Origin: Sphingomonas sanxanigenens
GTDB lineage: Bacteria > Pseudomonadota > Alphaproteobacteria > Sphingomonadales > Sphingomonadaceae
Assembly: GCA_003240855.1 (NCBI GenBank)
Contig: QFNN01000042.1
Span: 1 to 21,674 of the forward strand
Reading direction: 5' to 3'
Length of the DNA: 21,674 bases
The notes under the pieces are model-generated. The model worked only from the letters and a program-made list of their open reading frames with translations, was not told the DNA's origin and did no database searches. Position numbers and translations under genes: made by a program. Positions 8,635-18,045 of this stretch are shown piece by piece; within the stretch, counting starts at the first letter, position 1; each line of letters opens with the position of its first letter.

Positions 8635-11600
8635 ACGCGGCGACGCCCTTTGCCGAACTGCTCGCCGCGACCAGCTATTCCTTTCTGCGTGGCGCATCGC
8701 ATCCCGCCGACATGGTGGCGGAGGCGATCGCTCTGGGCCACAGGGGCATCGGCATCGCCGATCGCAACACGGTGGCGGGCGTGGTGCGCGCGCATGTCGC
8801 GCTGAAGGAGGCGCGCGCGCAGGCCGCGACCGAGGGGCTCGGCGATCTCGATTTCCGGCTGGCGGTCGGCGCGCGGCTGGCCTTTGCCGACGGCACGCCC
8901 GATATCGTCGCCTATCCCATGACGCGCCAAGGCTGGGGCCGGCTCACCCGCCTGCTGACGCTCGGCAACCGCCGCGCGGAAAAGGGCGAATGCCTGCTCT
9001 ACCGCGCCGACCTGATCGAACATGCGCAGGATCTGCTGCTGATCGCCGTCGCGGACGACGAACATGAGTTTCTGCTGCGCCAGCTTGCCCGCCATGCCCC
9101 GCTGTGGATCGCGGCGACCATGACGCGCCGGGGCGACGACCGCCGCCGGCTCGCGCGGTTGCGGGCGTTGTCGAAGCGCAGCGGCATCCCGTTGCTCGCG
9201 ACCTGCGACGCGCTTTATGCGACGCCCGAGCAACGTCCGCTCCATGACGTCATAAGCTGCATCCGCGAAGGCGCGACGATCGCGGAGGCCGGCACGCGCT
9301 TGCTCGCCAATGCCGAACGGCATCTCAAGTCCGCGCCGGAAATGGCGCGGCTGTTTCGCGACGCGCCCGAAGCCGTCGACGCAGCCGCCGACATCCTGTC
9401 GCGCATCGATTTCTCGCTCGACGAACTGCGCTACGAATATCCGCACGAACCCGTGCCCGAGGGCTGGGAGCCGCAGGCCTGGCTGGAGCATGAAACGCTG
9501 CGGCTGGCACGCGAGACGCGCTATCCCGATGGCATACCCGACAAGGTGCAGGCGCTGCTCGACGAAGAGTTCGCGATCATCCGAGCGCGCGACTACGCCC
9601 ATTATTTCCTGACCGTCCATGATCTGGTGCGCTACGCCCGTTCGCTCGATCCGCCGATCCTCTGCCAGGGACGCGGATCGGCGGCCAATTCGGCGGTCTG
9701 CTACTGCCTCGGCATCACATCGGTGGACCCCAACCAGTTCAACCTGCTCTTCTCGCGCTTCGTATCGGCCGAGCGCAACGAGCCGCCCGACATCGACGTC
9801 GATTTCGAGCATGAGCGGCGCGAGGAAGTGATCCAGCATATCTACGAGCGCTACGGCCGCAGCCGCGCCGGCATCGCCGCGACCGTCATCCATTATCGCC
9901 CGCGCAGCACGGTGCGTGAGGTCGGCAAGGTGCTGGGGCTGTCCGAGGATGTGACCGCGCGGCTGACCAGCACCGTCTGGGGCAGCCACGCCGGAAGCAT
10001 GGAGGCCGCGCGCATCGCCAATGCCGGCTTCGATCCGCACGCGCCCGAGCTTGCCCGGCTGCACTGGATCGTCGGCCAGTTGCTCAACGCGCCGCGCCAC
10101 CTGTCGCAGCATGTCGGCGGCTTCGTGCTGACGCAGGGGCGGCTGGACGAGCTGGTGCCGATCCACAATGCCGCGATGGAGGATCGCACCTTCATCGAAT
10201 GGGACAAGGATGATATCGACGCGCTCGGGCTGATGAAGGTCGACGTGCTGGCGCTTGGCATGCTGAGCTGCATCCGCAAGGCGTTCGATCTGATGCGCGC
10301 CCATGGTCTCGGCGATCTGACGCTGGCCGGCGTGCCGCAGGAACAGGAACCGGTCTACGACATGCTCTGCGCCGGCGACAGCATCGGCGTCTTTCAGGTC
10401 GAAAGCCGCGCGCAGATCAACATGCTTCCGCGCCTGAAGCCGCGCCGCTTCTACGATCTTGCGGTGCAGGTCGCGATCGTCCGCCCCGGCCCGATCGAGG
10501 GCGACATGGTGCATCCCTATCTGAAGCGGCGGGCAGGCAAGGAACCCATCGACTTCCCCTCGCCCGCGCCGCCGCACGACCCCGATGAACTGCGCGGGGT
10601 GCTGGGCGACACATTCGGCGTGCCCCTGTTCCAGGAACAGGCGATGAAGCTCGCCATCATCGCCGCCGGCTTCACGCCCGACGAGGCGAACCAGCTTCGC
10701 CGCGCAATGGCCACCTTCCGCAATCTCGGCACGATCGGCATGTTCGAGCGCAAGATGATCGTGGGGATGACGGCGCGCGGCTATGCGCCCGAATTCGCCC
10801 AACGCTGCTTCAACCAGATCAAGGGTTTCGGCAGCTATGGCTTCCCCGAAAGTCACGCCATCTCCTTCGCGCTGCTCGTCTATGTCTCGGCGTGGATCAA
10901 ATGCACGCGGCCCGCCGTTTTCGCCGCCGCGCTGCTCAACGCGCAGCCCATGGGCTTCTACGCGCCCGCCCAGATCGTGCGCGACGCGCGCGAACATGGC
11001 GTCGAAGTGCGCGCCGCCGACGCCAATCACAGCGACTGGGACAATAGGCTGGAGGCCGGCGCGACCGATGGCGAGGCGCATGCCCGCTGGGACTGGGACG
11101 TTGCGGCGCATCGCGCGGACAAGGGCTTTGCGCTGCGCCTCGGCTTTCGCCAGATCGACGGATTCCGGGCGGAATGGGGCCATGCCATCGCTGCCGAACG
11201 CGCGGCCGGCGGCCCCTTCGCCAGCGTGGAGGAGCTCGCCCGGCGCGTCGGCCTGCCCGTGCGTGCGCTCCGCCTGCTGGCGGATGCCGACGCGTGCGGG
11301 TCGCTCGACCTTGGGCGGCGACAGGCGGCATGGGATGCGCGACGCCTGCCCGCCGCGACCGAATTGCCGCTTTTCGCCGCAGCCCGCGCGCGTGAACTGG
11401 CCGACGAGCCTGATGCGCGGCTGCCCGCCATGCCGCTCGCCGAGGAAGTGGCGACCGATTATCAGACCACGCGCCTCTCGCTACGCCGGCATCCGCTGCA
11501 TTTCCTGCGCAAGGCGCTGGCGGCCGAAGGCGTCCTGTCGAGCGAGGAGCTGGCGACGACGCCCAATGGGCGACGCGCCCGGGCGGCGGGACTGGTGCTC

Positions 11601-11948
11601 GTCCGCCAACGACCGGGCAAGGGCAACGCCATCTTCGCCACGCTGGAGGACGAAACGGGGATCGTGAACATCCTGCTCTGGGCGCGGATGCTGGAGCGCT
11701 ATCGCCGGCCGCTCATGGCCTCGCGCCTGATGGAAGCGCACGGGCAGGTGCAGCGCAGCGAGGAAGGCGTGATCCACCTGATGGCCGACCGCATCGTCGA
11801 TCGCAGCGACCTGCTCGACCGGCTCGGCGAAGAACGGCGCATGCCGGTCGACCTGTCGCGCGCAGATGCGTTCGCGCACCCCGCGCCGCCCCGCACACGC
11901 CACCCCCGCGACGTGCGGATCATCCCCAAATCGCGCGACTTCCACTGA
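8631..11948 (+). CDS. dnaE2: Error-prone DNA polymerase DnaE2 (C-family alpha subunit)
   Basis: This second-type polymerase III alpha subunit makes damage-induced mutations with ImuA and ImuB. The 1105-residue protein has an N-terminal PHP domain (FAELLAATSYSFLRGASHPA, then HRGIGIADRNTVAG). The palm has GRGSAANSAVCYCLGIT and PPDIDVDFEHERREEVIQ, with catalytic Asp387 and Asp389. The third acidic residue is Asp538 in KVDVLALGML. A helix-hairpin-helix region and a C-terminal OB-fold (AGLVLVRQRPGKGNAIFATL) follow. It lacks the long C-terminal tail of replicative DnaE1, and the imuAB context confirms DnaE2. The ATG overlaps the imuB stop (ATGA), so it is translationally coupled and under the same LexA box. 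It ends only 37 bases from the convergent metH stop codon, and I see no terminator between them. Confidence 0.96.
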   Translation: MNAATPFAELLAATSYSFLRGASHPADMVAEAIALGHRGIGIADRNTVAGVVRAHVALKEARAQAATEGLGDLDFRLAVGARLAFADGTPDIVAYPMTRQGWGRLTRLLTLGNRRAEKGECLLYRADLIEHAQDLLLIAVADDEHEFLLRQLARHAPLWIAATMTRRGDDRRRLARLRALSKRSGIPLLATCDALYATPEQRPLHDVISCIREGATIAEAGTRLLANAERHLKSAPEMARLFRDAPEAVDAAADILSRIDFSLDELRYEYPHEPVPEGWEPQAWLEHETLRLARETRYPDGIPDKVQALLDEEFAIIRARDYAHYFLTVHDLVRYARSLDPPILCQGRGSAANSAVCYCLGITSVDPNQFNLLFSRFVSAERNEPPDIDVDFEHERREEVIQHIYERYGRSRAGIAATVIHYRPRSTVREVGKVLGLSEDVTARLTSTVWGSHAGSMEAARIANAGFDPHAPELARLHWIVGQLLNAPRHLSQHVGGFVLTQGRLDELVPIHNAAMEDRTFIEWDKDDIDALGLMKVDVLALGMLSCIRKAFDLMRAHGLGDLTLAGVPQEQEPVYDMLCAGDSIGVFQVESRAQINMLPRLKPRRFYDLAVQVAIVRPGPIEGDMVHPYLKRRAGKEPIDFPSPAPPHDPDELRGVLGDTFGVPLFQEQAMKLAIIAAGFTPDEANQLRRAMATFRNLGTIGMFERKMIVGMTARGYAPEFAQRCFNQIKGFGSYGFPESHAISFALLVYVSAWIKCTRPAVFAAALLNAQPMGFYAPAQIVRDAREHGVEVRAADANHSDWDNRLEAGATDGEAHARWDWDVAAHRADKGFALRLGFRQIDGFRAEWGHAIAAERAAGGPFASVEELARRVGLPVRALRLLADADACGSLDLGRRQAAWDARRLPAATELPLFAAARARELADEPDARLPAMPLAEEVATDYQTTRLSLRRHPLHFLRKALAAEGVLSSEELATTPNGRRARAAGLVLVRQRPGKGNAIFATLEDETGIVNILLWARMLERYRRPLMASRLMEAHGQVQRSEEGVIHLMADRIVDRSDLLDRLGEERRMPVDLSRADAFAHPAPPRTRHPRDVRIIPKSRDFH

Positions 11949-11985
11949 TGCGGCCGCTTATCCTGCGCCCGGCGGCGTTATCGCC

Positions 11986-14628
11986 TCAGCTCAGATTGGG
12001 GCGCAGCCACCGTTCGACTTCGTCCCTGGGCAGCCCGCGCCGCGCGGCATAATCCGCCACCTGATCCTGCCCGATCTGCGCAACGCCGAAATATTCGGAC
12101 TGCGGATGCCCGAAATAGAAGCCCGATACCGCAGCCGTGGGCAGCATCGCCATGCTTTCGGTCAGCGTGATGCCCGCGACATCGCCTGCGCCGCCCGCCA
12201 GCATCTCGAACAGGGCTGGCTTCAGCGTATGATCGGGGCAGGCGGGATAGCCGGGCGCGGGGCGGATGCCGCGATAATGTTCGCGGATCAGTTCCTCGTT
12301 CGACAGATTTTCGCCGGCCGCATAGCCCCACAACGTCGTGCGGACATATTGGTGCATCCGCTCCGCAAAGCTTTCCGCCAGGCGATCGGCCAGCGCCTTG
12401 AGCAATATGTCCGAATAATCGTCGCTGTCGGCCTTGAAGCGGGCAAGGTGAGGCTCGATCCCGTGCCCTGCCGTCACTGCGAAACCGCCGATCCAGTCGC
12501 CATCGGGCGAGATGAAGTCGGCAAGAGAGTAATTGGCGCGCCCCTCGCGTTTGGCGACCTGCTGACGCAGGAAGCAGATGCGGCGTTCGCGGCCATTCTC
12601 CTCGACGATCACGTCGTCGCCGTCGCGCCGGCAGGGCCAGAGCCCGACCACGCCCCGCGCGGTCAGCCATTTCTCCGCGATGATCCGATCGAGCATCGCC
12701 TGCGCGTCGGCGAAAAGCGAACGGGCGCTTTCGCCGACCACCGCATCATCGAGGATGCCGGGATAGTTGCCGGCCAATTCCCATGATCGGAAGAAAGGCG
12801 TCCAGTCGATCGTCTGGCGCAGATCCTCCAGGCTCCAGTCGTCGAAGCGATGAAGGCCGGGGCTGGCCGGCGCGGCCGGCTTCAGCGTCATGTCTGCAAC
12901 GAAGCCATTGGCGCGCGCGTCCGCCAGCGACACGAGATTCGATCCGCTCGCATTGGCGCGCTTGATGCGCACATCCTCATATTCGCCCTTGGTCCGCGCG
13001 ACGAAATCCTTCGACTGGGCTTCGGAAACCAGCGACGTGCAGACGCCGACGGCGCGGCTGGCGTCGAGCACATGGACGACCGGCCCCTTATAGGCGGGGT
13101 CGATGCGCAGCGCGGTATGAACGCGGCTGGTGGTGGCCCCGCCGATCAGCAGCGGCATCGTCATGTTCGCGCGCTGCATTTCCTCGGCCACCGTCACCAT
13201 CTCGTCGAGCGAGGGGGTGATGAGGCCCGACAGGCCGATCATATCGGCCTCATTCTCGTTCGCGGCCTGCAGGATGGTCTGCCAGGGCACCATGACGCCG
13301 AGGTCGATGATCTCGAACCCGTTGCACTGCAGGACCACGCCGACGATATTCTTGCCGATATCGTGGACGTCGCCCTTCACGGTCGCCATCACGACGCGGC
13401 CCTTGCCCTTGCTGTTCGCGTCCTTCTCAGCCTCGATGAAAGGCAGGAGATGCGCCACCGCCTTCTTCATCACGCGCGCGGACTTCACGACCTGGGGCAG
13501 GAACATCTTGCCCGACCCGAAAAGGTCGCCGACGACGTTCATGCCGTCCATCAGCGGGCCTTCGATCACTTCGATCGGGCGCGTGGCGAGTTGCCGGGCT
13601 TCCTCGGTATCGTCGACCACATATTGGTCGATGCCCTTGACGAGCGCATGTTCCAGCCGCTTCGCGACCGGCCAGCCGCGCCATTCCTCCGCCGCCTTCT
13701 CGGCCGCCGCATCCTTGCCCTTGAAGGTTTCGGCGACGGCGATCAGCCGCTCGGTCGGGGTCTGGTCGGGATCGCGCTGGGGACGATTGAGGATGACGTC
13801 CTCGCACGCCTCGCGCAGCACCGGATCGATCTGGTCATAGACGTCGAGCTGCCCGGCGTTGACGATCCCCATGTCCATCCCCGCGGGAATGGCGTGATAG
13901 AGGAAGATCGAGTGCATGGCGCGCCGCACCGGCTCGTTTCCGCGGAACGAGAAGCTGAGGTTCGATAGCCCGCCCGAAATATGGCAGTGAGGGCAGCGCG
14001 CCTTGATCTCGCGGCATGCCTCGATGAAGTCGACGCCATAATTATTATGCTCGTCGATACCCGTCGCGACCGCGAAAATATTGGGATCGAAGATGATGTC
14101 TTCCGGCGGGAAGTCAATCGTCATCAGCAGCTTGTAGGCGCGCTCGCAAATCTCGACCTTGCGCGCCTGCGTGTCGGCCTGACCCGTCTCGTCGAACGCC
14201 ATGACGACGACGGCGGCGCCATAGGCCATGCATTTGCGGGCGTGATCGAGGAACGCTTCCTCGCCTTCCTTCATGCTGATCGAATTGACGATCGGCTTGC
14301 CCGAGACGCATTTCAGCCCCGCTTCGATCACCGACCATTTCGAGCTGTCGATCATCACGGGCACGCGCGCGATATCGGGCTCGGCGGCGATGCGCTTGAG
14401 GAAGGTGGTCATCGCCAGCTCGGCGTCGAGCAGGCCTTCGTCCATGTTGACGTCGATCACCTGCGCGCCATTCTCGACCTGGTTCAGCGCGACGCTGACC
14501 GCAGCCTCATAGTCGCCGGCCATGATGAGCTTCTTGAACGCCGCCGATCCGGTGACATTGGTGCGTTCGCCGACATTGACGAAAATGGCGGTCGGCGCGG
14601 TATCCTGGGTGTCTTCGATCATGGTCAT
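11986..14628 (-). CDS. metH: Methionine synthase, cobalamin-dependent, C-terminal part (pterin, B12 and activation domains)
   Basis: Together with the preceding gene this makes cobalamin-dependent methionine synthase, which passes a methyl group from methyltetrahydrofolate through cobalamin to homocysteine. The 880 residues carry, in order, the pterin-binding domain (FVNVGERTNVTGSAAFKKLI), the B12 cap (EGPLMDGMNVVGDLFGSGKM), the B12 domain with GDVHDIGKNIVG, whose His422 is the lower cobalt ligand, and the S-adenosylmethionine-dependent activation domain (about residues 580-880, with AEKWLTARGVVGLWPC and GIRPAPGYPACPDH). The homocysteine domain is missing here because it is a separate upstream gene. 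The frame is open upstream, but the ATG at 14628 overlaps the upstream stop codon (ATGA) and starts the conserved region. No strong ribosome-binding site is visible, consistent with coupling. Confidence 0.95.
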   Translation of the reverse strand: MTMIEDTQDTAPTAIFVNVGERTNVTGSAAFKKLIMAGDYEAAVSVALNQVENGAQVIDVNMDEGLLDAELAMTTFLKRIAAEPDIARVPVMIDSSKWSVIEAGLKCVSGKPIVNSISMKEGEEAFLDHARKCMAYGAAVVVMAFDETGQADTQARKVEICERAYKLLMTIDFPPEDIIFDPNIFAVATGIDEHNNYGVDFIEACREIKARCPHCHISGGLSNLSFSFRGNEPVRRAMHSIFLYHAIPAGMDMGIVNAGQLDVYDQIDPVLREACEDVILNRPQRDPDQTPTERLIAVAETFKGKDAAAEKAAEEWRGWPVAKRLEHALVKGIDQYVVDDTEEARQLATRPIEVIEGPLMDGMNVVGDLFGSGKMFLPQVVKSARVMKKAVAHLLPFIEAEKDANSKGKGRVVMATVKGDVHDIGKNIVGVVLQCNGFEIIDLGVMVPWQTILQAANENEADMIGLSGLITPSLDEMVTVAEEMQRANMTMPLLIGGATTSRVHTALRIDPAYKGPVVHVLDASRAVGVCTSLVSEAQSKDFVARTKGEYEDVRIKRANASGSNLVSLADARANGFVADMTLKPAAPASPGLHRFDDWSLEDLRQTIDWTPFFRSWELAGNYPGILDDAVVGESARSLFADAQAMLDRIIAEKWLTARGVVGLWPCRRDGDDVIVEENGRERRICFLRQQVAKREGRANYSLADFISPDGDWIGGFAVTAGHGIEPHLARFKADSDDYSDILLKALADRLAESFAERMHQYVRTTLWGYAAGENLSNEELIREHYRGIRPAPGYPACPDHTLKPALFEMLAGGAGDVAGITLTESMAMLPTAAVSGFYFGHPQSEYFGVAQIGQDQVADYAARRGLPRDEVERWLRPNLS

Positions 14629-15692
14629 GCGGGGATCAGCATCGGTTCGAGGCCGGCAAGGCGGGTCTGGGGCGCTAGCACCGGCGGCACGCGCGGGGGA
14701 AGCCCGGCGACACCGTCGGCGATCGCCTTGATGTGCGCGGGGGTCGATCCGCAGCAGCCGCCGAGAATGTTGACCAGCCCCTGTTCGGCCCATTCGCCGA
14801 CAAGGCCGGCCGTGGTCGCCGGCGCTTCGTCATAAGCGCCCAGTTCGTTGGGCAGGCCGGCATTGGGATAGACCATGATCAGCGTGTCGCAGATGCCCGA
14901 CAGGGTGCGGACGTGCGGGCGAAGCTGCTCTGCGCCGAACGAGCAGTTGAGCCCGATCGTCACCGGTTTCGCATGGCGCACCGCGTGCCAGAAGGCCTCG
15001 ACCGTGTGGCCTGAAAGATTGCGCCCCGAAAGATCGGTCAGCGTCATCGACAGCATGATCGGCACGTCGTGGCCGATCGCCTCGGCGGCTTCCTGCGCGG
15101 CCATGATCCCGGCCTTGGCGTTGAGCGTATCGAACACGGTTTCGATGAGAATGAAATCCGCGCCGCCCGCGATCAGCGCATCGGCCTGTTCGCGATAGAC
15201 GGCCTTCAGATAATCGAAGTCGATCTCGCGATAGCCGGGGTCGTTGACGTCGGGAGACAGCGACAGCGTCTTGTTGGTCGGGCCGATCGCGCCCGCGACG
15301 AAGCGGCGACGGCCATCCTTCGCGGCGAATTCGTCGGCGATGCGGCGCGCCATCGCAGCGCTCTCATAATTGATCTCGCGGACGAGGTGCTCCGCACCGT
15401 AATCGGCCTGGCTGATGCGGTTGGCCGAGAAAGTGTTGGTCTCGGCGATGTCGGCCCCGGCCTCGAAATAGGCGCGGTGGATCGACTCAGGCACTTCGGG
15501 CTTGGTCAACGCCAATATGTCGTTGTTGCCCTTCTGGTCGTGACTGAGGCCCAGGCTGCCGGCATAGTCGGCCTCGGACAGTTTCCAGTTCTGGATCTCG
15601 GTGCCGAACGCACCGTCGGTGATGAGGATGCGGTGCTGGGCCGCTGCGATCAGCGCGGCGCGCGCGCCATGGTCTGGGGAATGTGCGGGCAT
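14625..15692 (-). CDS. Methionine synthase, homocysteine S-methyltransferase subunit (split MetH N-terminal part)
   Basis: This is the homocysteine-binding half of cobalamin-dependent methionine synthase as a separate 355-residue protein. It begins with ILITDGAFGTEIQNWKL, contains ETNTFSANRISQADYG, and holds the three zinc-binding cysteines: Cys250 in GLNCSFGAEQL and Cys313-Cys314 in GGCCGSTPAHI. These align with the zinc ligands of Escherichia coli MetH. The frame extends upstream to a TTG at 15740, but ATG 15692 fits the family better; only a weak GGA lies upstream. It is first in a two-gene operon, overlapping the second gene by four bases. A two-gene MetH is known from several alphaproteobacteria. 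Regulation is probably through the palindrome at 15740-15759. Confidence 0.94.
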   Translation of the reverse strand: MPAHSPDHGARAALIAAAQHRILITDGAFGTEIQNWKLSEADYAGSLGLSHDQKGNNDILALTKPEVPESIHRAYFEAGADIAETNTFSANRISQADYGAEHLVREINYESAAMARRIADEFAAKDGRRRFVAGAIGPTNKTLSLSPDVNDPGYREIDFDYLKAVYREQADALIAGGADFILIETVFDTLNAKAGIMAAQEAAEAIGHDVPIMLSMTLTDLSGRNLSGHTVEAFWHAVRHAKPVTIGLNCSFGAEQLRPHVRTLSGICDTLIMVYPNAGLPNELGAYDEAPATTAGLVGEWAEQGLVNILGGCCGSTPAHIKAIADGVAGLPPRVPPVLAPQTRLAGLEPMLIPA

Positions 15693-15739
15693 GGTCGAAT
15701 CGTCCGTGAACGACCCGCTATTCGGGTCTCGACACCCCA

Positions 15740-15759
15740 ATATAAAGATATCTTTATAT
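15740..15759 (-). promoter_or_regulatory. Perfect 20-bp palindrome, likely ArsR-family (SahR-type) operator of the metH operon
   Basis: ATATAAAGATATCTTTATAT is a perfect palindrome in otherwise GC-rich DNA, 47 bases upstream of the metH1 start. On the minus strand a TTGAAC (15766-15761) abuts it and could be the -35 box, with a -10 (TATATT or TATTGG) inside or just after the palindrome, so a bound repressor would block transcription. Methionine-cycle genes in proteobacteria can be controlled by SahR, an ArsR-family regulator responding to S-adenosylhomocysteine. Assigning this site to SahR is inference. No regulator gene is present here. Confidence 0.7.
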
Positions 15760-15761
15760 GT

Positions 15762-17894
15762 TCAAGCCGCACGTCCGTCAGGCGCGTCGAAAAGCAGTGG
15801 CGCCGGACCGAAAGCGGCCGGATCCGAATAGGATGCCGCCCCCGTCTCGACATGCCCTGCAAGCCGGACCTCACCATCGCCATGATCGACGATCAGATCG
15901 TACCAGCCATGGCTCGTCGTCAGGTCGAGCATGATTTCGGTCCTGCCGCCGGACGAAAGCCGCGCCTGCCTCTCCGGCGCGCCATAGGCAGAATCGCGCA
16001 CCACGACCTGCGACGCCTTGCCGCCCAGCCGCGCGATCCGGAGTCGCGCCGCCGCCGGCCCGCGCCGCGCATCGAGCCGCGCCGACACCGCCCCGCCCTT
16101 GCCGGTCAGGCGCCTGTGGAAGCCATTGGGGCCGAGCAGGAATATATCGAAGCGCCCGTCATCGCGCGCCGGCAGCGGCGCATCGACACTGTGTCCGGCA
16201 CCGATCGTATGCCGGCGCGGGGTCGCGGCGAGATCACCCACGTCATAGACGTGGAACACCGCCGCCCGATCGCGTCCGCGGTTCGACAGGCGCAGTGCGA
16301 GTCCGCCCTGCGCATCGCGCGCCAGTTCGGCCTCGAGATCATAGGGCGTCGCGCGCCGTGGCCGCAGCCCCCGTTCCTGCACCGGCGGCGCCGCGCCGAA
16401 GGGAATATCAGGCCGGAACTGAGGCAGAGTCGCTGCACGCGCCGCCATCGGCTGCGTCGTCGGCAGCGCGCCCACGAACGCGTCATCGTCGCGGTGCGCA
16501 AAATCGAAGCACGAGGTGAGGTCGCCGCACACCGCGCGTCGCCACGGGCTGATATTGGGCTCCGCGACGCCGAAGCGCGTCTCCAGGAAACGGATCACGC
16601 TCGTATGGTCGAACACTTCCGACGAGACGTAGCCGCCCCGGCTCCACGGCGAGATAACGTAGAGCGGCACGCGCGGGCCGAGGCCGTATGGGCGATGCAG
16701 ATAGGGCCGGTCGCGATCGTCCTGCGCATGGACATGATATTCGTCGTCGACCGGAACCGTGCTCGACCCGAGCAGGATCGACGGATCGCGGGGATCGCGC
16801 GCCGGCGCGGCGGGCGGCGGGGCATGATCGAACAGCCCGTCATTCTCGTCGAAGTTCAGCAGCAAGACCGTTTTCGACCAGATATCGGGATTGGCGGTCA
16901 GCGCATCGAGCACGCGCGCGGTATATTCAGCGCCCTGCAGCGGCGAGGACGGCACGGGATGTTCCGAGAAACGCGCGGGCGCAACGATCCATGAGACCTG
17001 CGGCAGCCTGCCCTGCTCCACATCGGCGCGCAGCAGATCAAGGTCGCGCGTCGCGATCGTCCGGTCGGCCAGATCGCGCAACCTGCCCCCCGACGCAGAC
17101 CGCGCCGCGCGATAGGCCTGGAAACCCGGCAGCGGGTTGTCCTCGAAATTGTCGGCCATGTCCTGATAGATCTGGAAGCTGACGCCCGCCGACTGAAGTC
17201 GTTCGGGATAGGTGCCCCAGCGATAGCCGCCATGACCGAAGGGATCGACGAAATTATCGTAGCTGTTGTCGATCGCCGGCCCGTTGGCGCGGCCCGACGG
17301 ATCGTTGGTCGCCGTCCAGATGAACAGCCGGTTGGGATTGGTCCCGCCGTGGAACGAGCAATGATAGGCGTCGCAGATCGTGAAGGCCTCAGCGAGCGCG
17401 AACTGGAACGGAATATCGGCGCGCGTGAAATAGCCCATGGCATGATTATGCTTGGCTTGCGGCCAGGCGCTCATCCGCCCTTCGTCCCACGCCGCCTGCG
17501 CATCGGGCAAGGTGTGCGGCGTGCCCGCAACGCGGATGAGACGGAAATCGCGGGCCGTATCGAGGTGGAAGGGCGTCACCACCCTGCCCGTGCCCGGCGT
17601 TTCGTCAGGCTGGACGAAGATGGTGCGCGACGCCGCGCCGTCCTGCGCGCGGGCGGGCAGGACGAAGCGGTCGCCAAAGCCCCGCACGCCGCTCAGCGTA
17701 CCGAAATAATGATCGAAGGAGCGATTCTCCTGCGTCAGGATCACGACATGCTCGACATCGGCGATCGTCCCCGTGCGCCGGTGCGCGGGTATGTCGAGCG
17801 CGCGCGCGATCGAAGGCATCAATCCCGATGCGGCCCCGCCGGCGGCGATCATGGCCCTGATGAAAGATCGGCGATCGCCGTGAAGCTTGGACAT
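15762..17894 (-). CDS. Phosphocholine-type phospholipase C, Tat-exported
   Basis: A member of the bacterial phospholipase C/acid phosphatase phosphoesterase family (PlcH/PlcN type), which cleaves phospholipids such as phosphatidylcholine outside the cytoplasm. The 710-residue length is typical. It starts with a twin-arginine signal (DRRSFIRAMIAAGGAASG, residues 7-24), then VEHVVILTQENRSFDHYFGT (48-67), HGGTNPNRLFIWTATND, the metal-site region NFDENDGLFDHAPPP, and FDHTSVIRFLETRFG. Two C-terminal beta domains of the kind found in this family (about 490-700) follow. The ATG at 17894 has GAGGGG four bases upstream; in-frame starts just before it lack this. The stop codon lies two bases from the metH operator, and no terminator separates it from metH, so read-through is possible. 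It is divergent from the amidohydrolase gene. Substrate choice cannot be read from sequence. Confidence 0.9.
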   Translation of the reverse strand: MSKLHGDRRSFIRAMIAAGGAASGLMPSIARALDIPAHRRTGTIADVEHVVILTQENRSFDHYFGTLSGVRGFGDRFVLPARAQDGAASRTIFVQPDETPGTGRVVTPFHLDTARDFRLIRVAGTPHTLPDAQAAWDEGRMSAWPQAKHNHAMGYFTRADIPFQFALAEAFTICDAYHCSFHGGTNPNRLFIWTATNDPSGRANGPAIDNSYDNFVDPFGHGGYRWGTYPERLQSAGVSFQIYQDMADNFEDNPLPGFQAYRAARSASGGRLRDLADRTIATRDLDLLRADVEQGRLPQVSWIVAPARFSEHPVPSSPLQGAEYTARVLDALTANPDIWSKTVLLLNFDENDGLFDHAPPPAAPARDPRDPSILLGSSTVPVDDEYHVHAQDDRDRPYLHRPYGLGPRVPLYVISPWSRGGYVSSEVFDHTSVIRFLETRFGVAEPNISPWRRAVCGDLTSCFDFAHRDDDAFVGALPTTQPMAARAATLPQFRPDIPFGAAPPVQERGLRPRRATPYDLEAELARDAQGGLALRLSNRGRDRAAVFHVYDVGDLAATPRRHTIGAGHSVDAPLPARDDGRFDIFLLGPNGFHRRLTGKGGAVSARLDARRGPAAARLRIARLGGKASQVVVRDSAYGAPERQARLSSGGRTEIMLDLTTSHGWYDLIVDHGDGEVRLAGHVETGAASYSDPAAFGPAPLLFDAPDGRAA

Positions 17895-18045
17895 GAAGCC
17901 CCTCATAAACAATCAGGTTGCCGACAGATGACAATGCGGACGCACCCGACGCCTGCATCGCCCAAGGCGATTTCGCAACGCCACTGTTGCGCGCGAGGAC
18001 GCGGCTTGCCAGTCTCCGCGCCATTCTCATGGGAGGGAAAGAACC

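Noticed and set aside
6306..11948. imuA-imuB-dnaE2 as a new system
   Set aside because: It is a well-known LexA-regulated mutagenesis cassette with all three genes in the usual order.
15692..15740. A SAM or cobalamin riboswitch in the metH leader
   Set aside because: Less than 50 bases separate the palindrome and the start codon, too short for these riboswitches, and no matching stem pattern is seen.
17895..18045. A Pho box in front of the phospholipase C gene
   Set aside because: TGTCA-like units are present on the minus strand near 17930 but are spaced 7 rather than 11 bases apart, so they do not form a Pho box.
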